DNA of 7,567 bases from Paracoccaceae bacterium (GCA_003250135.1 QKHF01000038.1:1-7567); one strand, 5' to 3'. Shown: positions 1 to 6,562, counted from the stretch's first letter. Program-made: numbers and translations. Notes: a model not told the origin generated them from the sequence alone.

Positions 1-198
1 GGGATGGCGACGCTCGGCGGGTTCGGCGACCACGAATTCCGTATCCGCAAAACCGTGGCCGTTCGCGAACAGCGTATGGGCGTAGTGGGAGATTCCCGAA
101 GGCGAGTCGGGCAGGGGCGTCCAGATGGAGAGTTCCGGCGCGGCGCCGCCTGCCCGGATCGCCGGCGGCCGAAGACAGGCGGACGCCATGGCGCTCAT
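1..198 (-). CDS. Glycosyltransferase, GT4-like, N-terminal fragment (runs off the left edge)
   Basis: On the minus strand an open frame begins at 198 and stays open to base 1, giving 66 residues without a stop. It carries the motif TPLPDSPSGISHYAHTLF at about residues 27-44. This resembles the N-terminal strand and loop of GT4-type glycosyltransferases, which commonly read PLPPxxSGIADYS just after the first beta strand (here ELSIW). The protein would transfer a sugar from an activated donor, probably in surface-polysaccharide assembly, but acceptor and donor cannot be judged from this piece. The start is chosen at 198 because its ATG overlaps the stop of the upstream small gene (ATGA), a typical translational-coupling arrangement. 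A second in-frame ATG at 189 is possible. The first 20 or so residues are low-complexity and may be a poorly conserved lead-in. Family assignment rests on one motif. Confidence 0.6.
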   Translation of the reverse strand, partial: MSAMASACLRPPAIRAGGAAPELSIWTPLPDSPSGISHYAHTLFANGHGFADTEFVVAEPAERRHP

Positions 199-443
199 TC
201 GCCCACCGCCCTCGGCAACTTCTTCGACGCTGGGGCCTCGCGCCCGGCTTTCAGCGCGCCGATTTCCGCCTCCAGCGCGATGATCTTGCGGATCAGCCGG
301 GTCTCGATCGCCTCCAGTCGCATCTCGTAGAGGTCGAAGCTCTGCCGCGCGGCGGCGTAGCTCATCATGTTCTCGCGCGCCTCGCGGGCGACCTCTCGCC
401 GGACGCGCGACCAGAACCGTTTCGCGATGGAGAATCTTTTCAT
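195..443 (-). CDS. Small coiled-coil protein of unknown function, 82 aa
   Basis: I do not recognise a family. The protein is short and very basic at its start (KR, KRF, RVRREVAREAR in the first 23 residues). It then has a helical stretch at about residues 37-66, where leucine, isoleucine and charged residues alternate as in a coiled coil (LYEMRLEAIETRL, IIALEAEIGALKAG). It ends in a charged proline/lysine tail. There is no signal peptide or membrane segment. A good ribosome-binding sequence (GGTGAGG) lies a few bases before the ATG. The stop codon overlaps the start of the glycosyltransferase gene, so the two are probably co-transcribed and translationally coupled. A role as a small partner of the glycosyltransferase, or simply a leader gene, is inference from position. 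The ribosome-binding site, coupling and coherent helical composition make a real gene likely. Confidence 0.6.
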   Translation of the reverse strand: MKRFSIAKRFWSRVRREVAREARENMMSYAAARQSFDLYEMRLEAIETRLIRKIIALEAEIGALKAGREAPASKKLPRAVGE

Positions 444-492
444 CGTGGCGCCTCACCCGATTTCAATCTGTGGCGAGGCTGAGTCAGAACTC

Positions 493-507
493 TTAAAGTA
501 ACCTTTA
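493..507. promoter_or_regulatory. Possible CtrA-type binding site (TTAA-N7-TTTA)
   Basis: In the 122-bp region between the divergent genes, TTAA at 493-496 is followed after seven bases by TTTA at 504-507. This is one mismatch from the alphaproteobacterial CtrA consensus TTAA-N7-TTAA. A further TTAACCA half-site-like sequence occurs at 539-545. The region is noticeably more AT-rich than the genes around it, as expected for a promoter. A short pattern like this can occur by chance, so this is a suggestion only. Confidence 0.25.
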
Positions 508-565
508 CCTTGTTGGCCTCAATTGCCTCGGACGGCGATTAACCAGTCGCGCAGCGGAGGCCCGA

Positions 566-1222
566 ATGATCGTCAGCAACTCCCGCCGGTTCATTTTCGT
601 GCACGTGCCCAAAGCGGCGGGCACGTCGGTGACGCACGAGTTGTCGCGATTCACCAACTTCCGAGACATCGAAGTCGGGGGTACGAAATACGGCGAGAAG
701 CAGCAGAATCTCTACGCCTCGCGCTTCGATCTGCGCAAACACTCCACCGGGGCCGACATCCGGGCCAAGGCGGGGCCCGAAGTCTGGCGCGGCTTTTTCG
801 TTTTCGGCTTCGTGCGCAATCCCTATGCGCGGGCGTATTCGCTGTGGAAGTTTCTGCGCAAATGGCGGGAGGGTCCCTACCATGACGTCGCAGCGGGGCA
901 GAGCTTCGCGGCCTTCGTTGCAGACGAAAGGTTCGGAACGGCCGAGATCGAGATCACCCGGCCGCAGGCCGACTGGCTGACCATCGCGGGCGAGCCTCTG
1001 CCTGGGCTCGATTTCGTCGGGCGGGTGGAGCGGTTCGACGAGGATTTCAGCTTCATCCTGTCCACCATTTCGAAAAAACCCGTCCGCTATCAGACCAGCG
1101 CGCCGATGAACGTGTCGACGGAGAAGGACGAGTGGCGGAACGCGATGAGCCCGGATGTCAAACGGCGGATCGAGACGGTCTACGCCCCAGACTTCGAGGC
1201 CTACGGCTACCCTGAATTCTGA
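566..1222 (+). CDS. Sulfotransferase, family 2 type (PAPS-dependent), 218 aa
   Basis: Predicted to transfer sulfate from PAPS to a hydroxyl or amine, usually on a carbohydrate. The N-terminal FVHVPKAAGTSV (residues 11-22) is the 5'-phosphosulfate-binding loop, with Lys16 the likely catalytic lysine. FGFVRNPYARAYSLW (80-94) is the 3'-phosphate-binding motif, with the conserved Arg-Asn-Pro and a following Ser at 92. VGRVERFDEDF (151-161) and YAPDFEAYGY (206-215) match the usual C-terminal signatures of the sulfotransfer_2 family. Length is normal for the compact bacterial members. There is no signal peptide or transmembrane segment, so it is cytoplasmic. The start is supported by GGAGG at 556-560, five bases before the ATG. 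It stands divergent to the glycosyltransferase pair, which suggests surface glycan sulfation as context. The acceptor is unknown. Confidence 0.88.
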   Translation: MIVSNSRRFIFVHVPKAAGTSVTHELSRFTNFRDIEVGGTKYGEKQQNLYASRFDLRKHSTGADIRAKAGPEVWRGFFVFGFVRNPYARAYSLWKFLRKWREGPYHDVAAGQSFAAFVADERFGTAEIEITRPQADWLTIAGEPLPGLDFVGRVERFDEDFSFILSTISKKPVRYQTSAPMNVSTEKDEWRNAMSPDVKRRIETVYAPDFEAYGYPEF

Positions 1223-1261
1223 TTAATAATTGGGCGCCAAGTGCTTGTGCGCGCGATGTTG

Positions 1262-1290
1262 TTGCACGCGCCAGACGGCTCTGCTTACCT
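1262..1290 (+). promoter_or_regulatory. Weak candidate promoter of the Anbu operon
   Basis: The 92-bp gap between the sulfotransferase and the ATP-grasp gene holds TTGCAC (1262-1267), 17 bases, then TTACCT (1285-1290). This is an acceptable -35 and a poor -10 by sigma-70 standards. The gap is long compared with the 10-15 bp gaps inside the operon, so a separate promoter here is reasonable. The exact boxes are guesswork. Confidence 0.2.
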
Positions 1291-1314
1291 GACCGGGTCA
1301 AGGAGAGTCGCCGC

Positions 1315-2727
1315 ATGTTCGATGAGATGCTCGCCTCGGCCAATGGCGTTCGCGCGCCATACGCCGAGATCGACCGATGGATCAAAGAAACGGGTCTGGA
1401 TGATCTGCAGGCGCGCCGCGCCGAAGCGGAGACGCTGTTCCGCAAGATCGGCATCACCTTCGCTGTCTATGGCGAGGGCGGCGATCCGGAGCGGCTGATC
1501 CCCTTCGATCTGGTGCCGCGCGTCTTCAGCGGCAGGGAGTGGCGGCATCTTTCGCGCGGGATCGAGCAGCGCGCCCGCGCCCTGAACGCCTTTCTCTGGG
1601 ATGTCTATCACCGTGGCGAGATCGTCAAAGCGGGGATCATTCCGGCCGACCTGGTCTACAAGAACGAGGCCTATCTGCCGGAAATGATTGGTATTAATCC
1701 GCCCGGCAAGATCTACAGCCATATCGTCGGCATCGACATCGTGCGCACCGGAGAGGACGATTTCCTGGTGCTTGAGGACAACTGCCGCACGCCCTCCGGC
1801 GTCTCTTATGTGCTGGAGAACCGCGAGATCATGATGCGGATGTTTCCGCAGCTCTTCTCGGGCCGGCGGGTTCTGCCGGTGGACCAGTATCCGGCGCAGC
1901 TGCGCGCGACGCTGGAGGAGGTGGCGCCGCCCGCCTGCAAGGACGATCCCACCGTGGTGGTGATGACGCCCGGCTCGCTGAACAGCGCCTATTACGAGCA
2001 TTCCTTCCTCGCGGACCAGATGGGGGCCGAACTGGTCGAGGCGCACGATCTGTTCGTCGAGGACGGGCTGGTCTGGATGCGCACGACGCGCGGGCCGCGC
2101 CGGGTGGACGTGATCTATCGCCGAATCGACGACGACTTCATCGATCCGCTCGCCTTCCGTCCGGACAGCGTTCTCGGCGTGCCGGGCCTGTTCGACGCCT
2201 ACCGGTCGGGCGGTGTGACGATCTGCTCGGCGCCGGGCGCGGGCGTCGCCGACGACAAGGCGATCTATATCTACGTGCCGGAGATGATCCGGTTCTATCT
2301 GGGCGAAAAGCCGATCCTGAAGAATGTGCCGACCTACAAGTGCGGCGACCCCAGCGACTGCAAATACGTGCTGGAGCACCTGCACGAACTGGTGGTCAAG
2401 GAAGTCCACGGCTCGGGCGGCTACGGCATGCTGATCGGGCCGAAATCGACCAAGGCGGAGCAGGAGGCTTACGCCAAGCGGATCATCGCCGACCCGGCCG
2501 ATTTCATCGCCCAGCCGACGCTGGACCTGAGCGCCTGCCCGACGCTGACCGGAAAGGGCATCCAGCCGCGCCATGTCGATCTGCGGCCGTTCTGCCTGGT
2601 GGGCAAGAATGTGCGGCTGACGCCCGGCGGGTTGACACGGGTCGCGCTGCGCGAAGGCTCTCTTGTAGTGAATTCAAGCCAGGGCGGCGGGGTCAAGGAC
2701 ACCTGGGTTCTGGCGGAAGACTTGTAG
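1315..2727 (+). CDS. Circularly permuted ATP-grasp protein of the Anbu cluster (COG2308 type), 470 aa
   Basis: First gene of the operon. Members of this family (formerly DUF404/DUF407, now circularly permuted ATP-grasp type 2) are predicted to use ATP to form an amide or peptide-like bond through an acyl-phosphate. I know of no confirmed substrate. Conserved blocks are visible in order: FLVLEDNCRTPSGVSYVLENR around residues 150-170, MTPGSLNSAYYEHSFLA at 217-233, VDVIYRRIDDDFIDPLAF at 264-281, the glycine-rich nucleotide-binding segment VVKEVHGSGGYGMLIG at 360-375, IAQPTLDLS at 398-406, RHVDLRPFCLVG at 419-430, and GGLTRVALREGS followed by NSSQGGGVKDTWVL at the C-terminus. Length is normal and the frame unbroken. 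AAGGAGAG at 1300-1307 lies seven bases before the ATG and fixes the start. There is no export signal. The alpha-E gene begins 12 bp downstream, as is usual for this pair. Confidence 0.93.
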   Translation: MFDEMLASANGVRAPYAEIDRWIKETGLDDLQARRAEAETLFRKIGITFAVYGEGGDPERLIPFDLVPRVFSGREWRHLSRGIEQRARALNAFLWDVYHRGEIVKAGIIPADLVYKNEAYLPEMIGINPPGKIYSHIVGIDIVRTGEDDFLVLEDNCRTPSGVSYVLENREIMMRMFPQLFSGRRVLPVDQYPAQLRATLEEVAPPACKDDPTVVVMTPGSLNSAYYEHSFLADQMGAELVEAHDLFVEDGLVWMRTTRGPRRVDVIYRRIDDDFIDPLAFRPDSVLGVPGLFDAYRSGGVTICSAPGAGVADDKAIYIYVPEMIRFYLGEKPILKNVPTYKCGDPSDCKYVLEHLHELVVKEVHGSGGYGMLIGPKSTKAEQEAYAKRIIADPADFIAQPTLDLSACPTLTGKGIQPRHVDLRPFCLVGKNVRLTPGGLTRVALREGSLVVNSSQGGGVKDTWVLAEDL

Positions 2728-2739
2728 GGGGCGCGGGGC

Positions 2740-3672
2740 ATGCTCAGCCGCACGGCGGAGAATCTCTTTTGGTTGGGGCGCTACATGGAGCGCGCCGAGT
2801 CGACCGCGCGCATCATCGGCATGGGCGCGCGCATGGCGATGATGCCCGGGCGGGGCGGACATGACGAGGAATGGCGCTCGGTCGCTGCGGCGACCGGCTG
2901 CGCCGGGCAACTGTCCGATGTGGAGGAGGTGGATCAGCGCGATATCGTGCGCACCCTAATCTTGGACCGGGAGAATCCGTCGTCGATCCTTTCCGCGATC
3001 GGGCGGGCGCGCGAGAACGGCCGGGCGGTGCGCACCGCGCTGACCACGCCGATGTGGGAGGCGCTGAACGACACCTGGCTGAAGATCCGCGACATCGACG
3101 AGGACGCGATCCAGCGAAACCTGTCCGGCCATCTGGACTGGGTGCGGGAGCGTTGCGCGCTGTTCCTGGGCGCAGCGGAGGCGACGCATCTGAGGAATGA
3201 CGGGTATGATTTCTATCGCCTCGGCACGTTCATCGAGCGCGCGGATCTGACCCTTCGCCTTCTGGACGTGAAATATTTCGTGCTGTTGCCGGAGACGGAG
3301 GTCGTCGGCGGTGGGCGGGACCATCACCAGTGGACCAGCCTGCTGCACGCGACATCGTCGCAGCGGGCCTATCACCACGTCTATCGCGGTGATTATTCGC
3401 CCTGGAGGATCGCCGATTTTCTGATCCTGAACCGGAACAGCCCGCGTTCGCTCGCATTCTGCTACGATCGGCTCTCAGAGCATCTGGACCGGCTGGGCCG
3501 CGGCTATGGCGTCCGGCACAAATGCCATCTGACCACGAATGAATATGTCGCGATCCTGGAGGATCAGGACATGGGCGAGATTTTCCAGACCGGGCTGCAC
3601 GAATTCCTGTCGGCCTCGATCGCACGCAACAACCGGTTGTCGGGCGAGATCGCCGAAGCCTATCTTTTCTGA
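2740..3672 (+). CDS. Alpha-E domain protein (COG2307, formerly DUF403), 310 aa
   Basis: An all-helical protein that almost always accompanies, or is fused to, the circularly permuted ATP-grasp enzyme. It is thought to be its partner in the predicted ligase reaction, though its biochemical role is not established. Signature blocks: SRTAENLFWLGRYMERAES at residues 3-21, ENPSSILSAIGRARENGRAVR at 78-98 followed by MWEALN (105-110), FYRLGTFIERADLTLRLLD at 158-176, and FLILNRNSPRSLAFC at 227-241. All show the ERA and PRS hallmarks of the family. It starts 12 bp after the ATP-grasp stop, with a G-rich but non-canonical ribosome-binding stretch, so translational coupling to the upstream gene is likely. 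Length is that of a stand-alone alpha-E protein, with no fusion and no membrane segment. Confidence 0.93.
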   Translation: MLSRTAENLFWLGRYMERAESTARIIGMGARMAMMPGRGGHDEEWRSVAAATGCAGQLSDVEEVDQRDIVRTLILDRENPSSILSAIGRARENGRAVRTALTTPMWEALNDTWLKIRDIDEDAIQRNLSGHLDWVRERCALFLGAAEATHLRNDGYDFYRLGTFIERADLTLRLLDVKYFVLLPETEVVGGGRDHHQWTSLLHATSSQRAYHHVYRGDYSPWRIADFLILNRNSPRSLAFCYDRLSEHLDRLGRGYGVRHKCHLTTNEYVAILEDQDMGEIFQTGLHEFLSASIARNNRLSGEIAEAYLF

Positions 3673-3682
3673 AGAGACCATG

Positions 3683-4504
3683 ATGCGCCTGAACATCCGA
3701 CACGTGACCACCTACCGCTACGATCCGCCTGCACGCGGGATGTCGCAGCGGATCAAACTGTTCCCCTCGGTGTTCGAAGGGCAGGCGGTTCCTTCATGGG
3801 CGGTGACGGTGAACGGCGCGCCGGTCTCGCCGAATTTCAAGGATGGCTATGGCGACCAGGTGGCGCTGGTCTCGGCCCGCGATCATGTGGAGACCTGCGA
3901 GATCGTCGCCGAAGGCGTGGTCGAGACCCAGGATCGCGCCGGCGTCGTGAATGGGCTGCGCGCGGCCGCCCATCCGGCGGTGTTCCTGCGCGAGACCGCC
4001 TTTACGGAGGCGGACGAGGCCATCGAGGAGTTGGCGAAACAGGCGGATGAAGATTCGCCCGACCCGCTGTCTCTGGCGCATCTTCTGTGCGCGCGCATCG
4101 GCGAGGCGATCGAATACCAGACCGGCGAGACAGAGGCGACGACGACGGCGGCTGAGGCGCTGGAGGCGGGCAAGGGCGTATGTCAGGATCACGCCCATGT
4201 CTTCATTTCCGCGATGCGCAGCCTGAACGTGCCGGCGCGCTATGTCTCGGGCTATCTTTTCACGGCCGAGGACGGACCGCACGCCGCCGCGCACGCCTGG
4301 GCGGAAAGCTGGGTCGCGGGCGTCGGCTGGGTGGGTTTCGACGCTGCGAACGCGCTGTGTCCGACGGACGCCTATGTGCGCATCGCCTGTGGTCTGGATG
4401 CGCGGGACGCGGCGCCGATCCGCGGCGCGGTCGCGGCGGGCTCGGAAGAGGCGATCGACGTCGCCGTGACCGTGCAGCAGTCCCAGGAACAGATTCAGCA
4501 ATAG
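3683..4504 (+). CDS. Transglutaminase-like cysteine peptidase/amidase of the Anbu cluster, 273 aa
   Basis: A transglutaminase-fold enzyme (COG1305) with the bacterial N-terminal beta domain at about residues 1-85 and a papain-like core. The catalytic triad can be read directly: Cys167 in GKGVCQDHAH, His204 in AAHAWAE and Asp220 in VGFDAAN. In bacteria such enzymes usually hydrolyse peptide or isopeptide bonds rather than cross-link. Here it may cleave or transfer the product of the upstream ATP-grasp/alpha-E pair, which is inference from gene order. There is no signal peptide, so it acts in the cytoplasm with its neighbours. The start is uncertain by one codon: the sequence has ATGATG at 3680-3685. 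I prefer the second ATG because GAAGAG (3671-3676) is then six bases away and the protein begins MRLNIRH, as expected for the family. The tail (SQEQIQQ) is disordered. Confidence 0.92.
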   Translation: MRLNIRHVTTYRYDPPARGMSQRIKLFPSVFEGQAVPSWAVTVNGAPVSPNFKDGYGDQVALVSARDHVETCEIVAEGVVETQDRAGVVNGLRAAAHPAVFLRETAFTEADEAIEELAKQADEDSPDPLSLAHLLCARIGEAIEYQTGETEATTTAAEALEAGKGVCQDHAHVFISAMRSLNVPARYVSGYLFTAEDGPHAAAHAWAESWVAGVGWVGFDAANALCPTDAYVRIACGLDARDAAPIRGAVAAGSEEAIDVAVTVQQSQEQIQQ

Positions 4505-4519
4505 CCCGGAACCACCAAC

Positions 4520-5254
4520 ATGACTTATTGCGTCGGGTTGCGCCTGAATGAGGGGCTCGTCCTGTTGTCCGACACCCGAACCAATGCGGGCGTCGACAAT
4601 ATTTCCCGCTTTCGAAAGATGTTCGCCTGGGAGAACCCGGGCGAGCGCGCGCTGGCGCTGATGACCGCCGGGAACCTCTCGGTCACGCAGGGCGTCATCA
4701 CCCATATCGAAACCGCAATGAAGGCGGCTGCGGCGGGCGAGGAGGTGGAGACGATCCTCAACGCGCCCTCCATGTACCGGGTGGCGCAACTGGTGGGCGC
4801 GGCGATGCGGGCCGAGCAGGCCCAGCATCGCGAGGCGCTGATGCGGCAGGGCGCCAGCGCGGACGCCTCGATCATCGTCGGAGGGCAGCGCCGCGGCGGA
4901 AATCCCCGGCTGTTTCTGGTGTATTCGCCCGGCAACTTCATCGAGGCCACGGACGACACCACGTATCTCCAGATCGGCGATCACCAGTACGGCAAGCCGA
5001 TCCTCGACCGGGTAATCACGCCGGAGACGCCGCTGCGGCGGGCGCTGAAGGCCGCCTTCGTGTCGATGGACTCGACGCTTCGAAGCAACCTGTCGGTCGG
5101 GATGCCGCTGGATCTTACGGTCATACGGACCGGCGAGTACCGGCTCAGCACTTGCCGCCGGATCGAGCACGACGACCCGCATTTCAGCGCTGTCAGCCAG
5201 CAGTGGTCGGATGCGCTGCGAGAGGCGTTCAGAACACTGCCCGAGGTCGAATAG
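4520..5254 (+). CDS. Anbu peptidase (proteasome-like Ntn hydrolase, COG3484), 244 aa
   Basis: Anbu is a bacterial relative of the proteasome beta subunit. The protein begins MTYCVGLRL, so removal of Met exposes Thr as the N-terminal nucleophile. In mature numbering Asp17 (in LLSDTRTNAG) and Lys32 (in RFRKMF) are placed as in proteasomal active sites. MTAGNLSVTQ (48-57), QIGDHQYGKPILDR (151-164) and SMDSTLRSNLSVGMPLDL (182-199) match the conserved core of the Anbu family. There is no propeptide, as is usual for Anbu. Published structures of homologues describe open spiral or split-ring assemblies; as far as I know the native substrate is still unknown. It is the last gene of the operon, 15 bp after the transglutaminase-like gene, with only a weak GGA ribosome-binding site. 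Standard locus names vary, so no symbol is given. Confidence 0.94.
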   Translation: MTYCVGLRLNEGLVLLSDTRTNAGVDNISRFRKMFAWENPGERALALMTAGNLSVTQGVITHIETAMKAAAAGEEVETILNAPSMYRVAQLVGAAMRAEQAQHREALMRQGASADASIIVGGQRRGGNPRLFLVYSPGNFIEATDDTTYLQIGDHQYGKPILDRVITPETPLRRALKAAFVSMDSTLRSNLSVGMPLDLTVIRTGEYRLSTCRRIEHDDPHFSAVSQQWSDALREAFRTLPEVE

Positions 5255-5296
5255 GGCGCGTTCATCCGCTGGACGATTCGCCGCGCGAATTGACCG

Positions 5297-5322
5297 CATC
5301 GCCGTTCATGGGCGATGAACGG
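5297..5322. promoter_or_regulatory. Two overlapping alternative hairpins/inverted repeats before the aldolase gene
   Basis: CCGTTCAT (5302-5309) and ATGAACGG (5315-5322) form a perfect 8-bp inverted repeat with a 5-base loop. CATCGCC (5297-5303) and GGCGATG (5311-5317) form a perfect 7-bp inverted repeat with a 7-base loop. The two share bases and cannot form together. A possible -35 (TTGACC, 5290-5295) lies just upstream, so the repeat would cover the spacer and -10 of a promoter there. This fits an operator for the downstream gene. No T-run follows, which argues against an ordinary terminator for the Anbu operon. Confidence 0.4.
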
Positions 5323-5364
5323 GGGTAGGGCGGAATTGGCCGTCCGACGGTTCGGGAGGCGCGG

Positions 5365-6255
5365 ATGGCGTCGGCAGACAATCTTCACGGCGTGATCCCC
5401 TACCTCGCCACGCCCGTCGATGCGGCGGGAGAGGTGGACCGCGCCGCGCTGCGCCGCCTGACCGAACACCTGATCGAGCAGGGCGTGCACGGGCTCGCCC
5501 CGTTGGGCTCGACCGGGGAATTCGCCTATCTCGACCACAGGCGGCGTGAGGCGGTGGTCGAAACCGTGGTGGAGGCCGCCGCTGGGCGGGTTCCGGTGAT
5601 TGCGGGCGTCGCCGCCACCACCACGGCCGACGCGATCGCCCAGACCAAGCGCTGGCGCGAGATCGGCGCGGACGGCATCCTCGCCATTCTGGAGGCCTAT
5701 TTCCCTATCCGGGACGATGGCGTTGAGTCCTATTTCACGGCGGTCGCCGATGCGGCCGAGGCGCCGGTGACGATCTACACCAACCCGAATTTCCAGCGCT
5801 CGGACCTCAGCCTGCCGGTGATCGAGCGGCTCTCCCGCCATCCCAATATCCGCTATCTCAAGGACGCCTCCACCAATACCGGGCGGCTGCTATCGGTTCT
5901 GAACCGGACCGAAGGACGGCTTGGCGTGTTCGCGGCGTCCTCTCACATCACCGCGGCGGTGATGCTGATCGGGGGGCTGGGCTGGATGGCGGGGCCGTCC
6001 TGCGTGGCGCCGAGGCAAAGCGTGCGGCTTTACGAGCTGTGCAAGGCCGGGGCATGGGACGAGGTGATGACCTTGCAGCGCGACCTTTGGGCGCTGAACG
6101 AGGCCTTCGCGCGGTTCAACCTGGCCGCCGCGATCAAGGCGGGGCTGCGCCTGCAGGGGTTCGATTGCGGCGACCCGCTGCCGCCTCAGGCGGCGCTGGG
6201 CGACGCGGAAATCGCCGTGGTGCGGGCTGCGCTGGAGAAGATCGGGGCGCTTTAA
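5365..6255 (+). CDS. Dihydrodipicolinate synthase/N-acetylneuraminate lyase superfamily protein, 296 aa
   Basis: A class I (Schiff-base) TIM-barrel aldolase or lyase that acts on pyruvate-derived keto acids. GSTGE at residues 48-52 is the family carboxylate-binding motif. Tyr138 in TIYTNPNF is the catalytic tyrosine position and Lys166 in RYLKDAS is the Schiff-base lysine. Length is exactly typical. It is unlikely to be the lysine-pathway enzyme DapA: five residues after the tyrosine, where E. coli DapA has a substrate-binding arginine, there is Phe143 (the nearest arginine is at 145), and EAYFPIRDDG (110-119) differs from the usual PYYNKP segment. A sugar-acid or other keto-acid aldolase is more likely, with the substrate unknown. 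GGGAGG (5354-5359) five bases before the ATG supports the start. The 110-bp gap and the hairpins upstream suggest a unit separate from the Anbu operon. Confidence 0.88.
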   Translation: MASADNLHGVIPYLATPVDAAGEVDRAALRRLTEHLIEQGVHGLAPLGSTGEFAYLDHRRREAVVETVVEAAAGRVPVIAGVAATTTADAIAQTKRWREIGADGILAILEAYFPIRDDGVESYFTAVADAAEAPVTIYTNPNFQRSDLSLPVIERLSRHPNIRYLKDASTNTGRLLSVLNRTEGRLGVFAASSHITAAVMLIGGLGWMAGPSCVAPRQSVRLYELCKAGAWDEVMTLQRDLWALNEAFARFNLAAAIKAGLRLQGFDCGDPLPPQAALGDAEIAVVRAALEKIGAL

Positions 6256-6287
6256 GCGCGCGGCGCCTCGCAACTGCGAATCCGCGG

Positions 6288-6316
6288 TTGAAAAGGGGCG
6301 TTCCGGCTGCTAGCCA
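6288..6316 (+). promoter_or_regulatory. Probable promoter of tRNA-Ser
   Basis: TTGAAA (6288-6293), 17 bases, then TAGCCA (6311-6316) gives a -35/-10 pair with ideal spacing, ending six bases before the mature tRNA. A short leader like this is plausible for a tRNA gene. The -10 is only a partial match. Confidence 0.4.
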
Positions 6317-6322
6317 CGCTGC

Positions 6323-6413
6323 GGGCAGGTGGCCGAGTGGTCGAAGGCGCTCCCCTGCTAAGGGAGTATACCCCAAAAGGGTATCGTGGGTTCGAATCCC
6401 ATCCTGCCCGCCA
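6323..6413 (+). tRNA. tRNA-Ser (anticodon GCT), reads AGC/AGU codons
   Basis: A complete class II tRNA can be folded by hand. The acceptor stem is GGGCAGG (6323-6329) with CCTGCCC (6403-6409), discriminator G at 6410, and CCA encoded at 6411-6413. The D-arm region TGGCCGAGTGGTCGAAGGC follows. The anticodon stem CTCCC (6350-6354) pairs with GGGAG (6362-6366) around loop CTGCTAA, placing anticodon GCT at 6357-6359. A long variable arm, ATACCC/GGGTAT (6368-6373 and 6379-6384), closes on CAAAA, as expected for serine tRNAs. The T arm is GTGGG/CCCAT around TTCGAAT. No mismatch disrupts a stem, so it should be functional. tRNA genes are frequent integration targets, and a serine recombinase lies downstream. 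Confidence 0.98.
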
Positions 6414-6562
6414 CCCAGTCCCGTCTCTCTTCCCACTGTGCATTTCGCGCCGGAATAGTCCCGAGATTCCGGGAGTTACGCGCGCGCGGGCCGCGCAGAG
6501 ACGCGTCCCATCTCACCTGAACGCCCCGAATTCGCCGTCAGTCTCTGTTGGGACTTTGCGAG

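Noticed and set aside
4..330. A plus-strand 108-codon frame at the left edge
   Set aside because: It is antisense to the glycosyltransferase fragment and small coiled-coil gene, has no ribosome-binding site and no motif.
1285..2574. A 429-codon open frame on the minus strand
   Set aside because: It is antisense to the clearly conserved ATP-grasp gene and has shadow-frame composition with no motif.
3539..3679. Longer N-terminus for the transglutaminase-like gene starting at 3539
   Set aside because: The extension overlaps the conserved end of the alpha-E gene, is Arg/Ser-rich without similarity to the family, and a start at 3680/3683 fits the domain boundary.
3794..5299. A 501-codon open frame on the minus strand
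   Set aside because: It lies antisense to the transglutaminase-like and Anbu genes, is rich in Arg, His and Gly as expected from shadow frames in GC-rich DNA, and shows no recognisable domain.
6247..6259. GCGC-TTTAA-GCGC at the stop of the aldolase gene as a terminator
   Set aside because: The stem is only four base pairs with no T-run after it; too weak to call.
6134..6443. Minus-strand frames across the tRNA, one containing GWDSNPRYPFGVYSLSR
   Set aside because: This peptide is the well-known false translation of antisense tRNA-Ser; the real feature is the tRNA.
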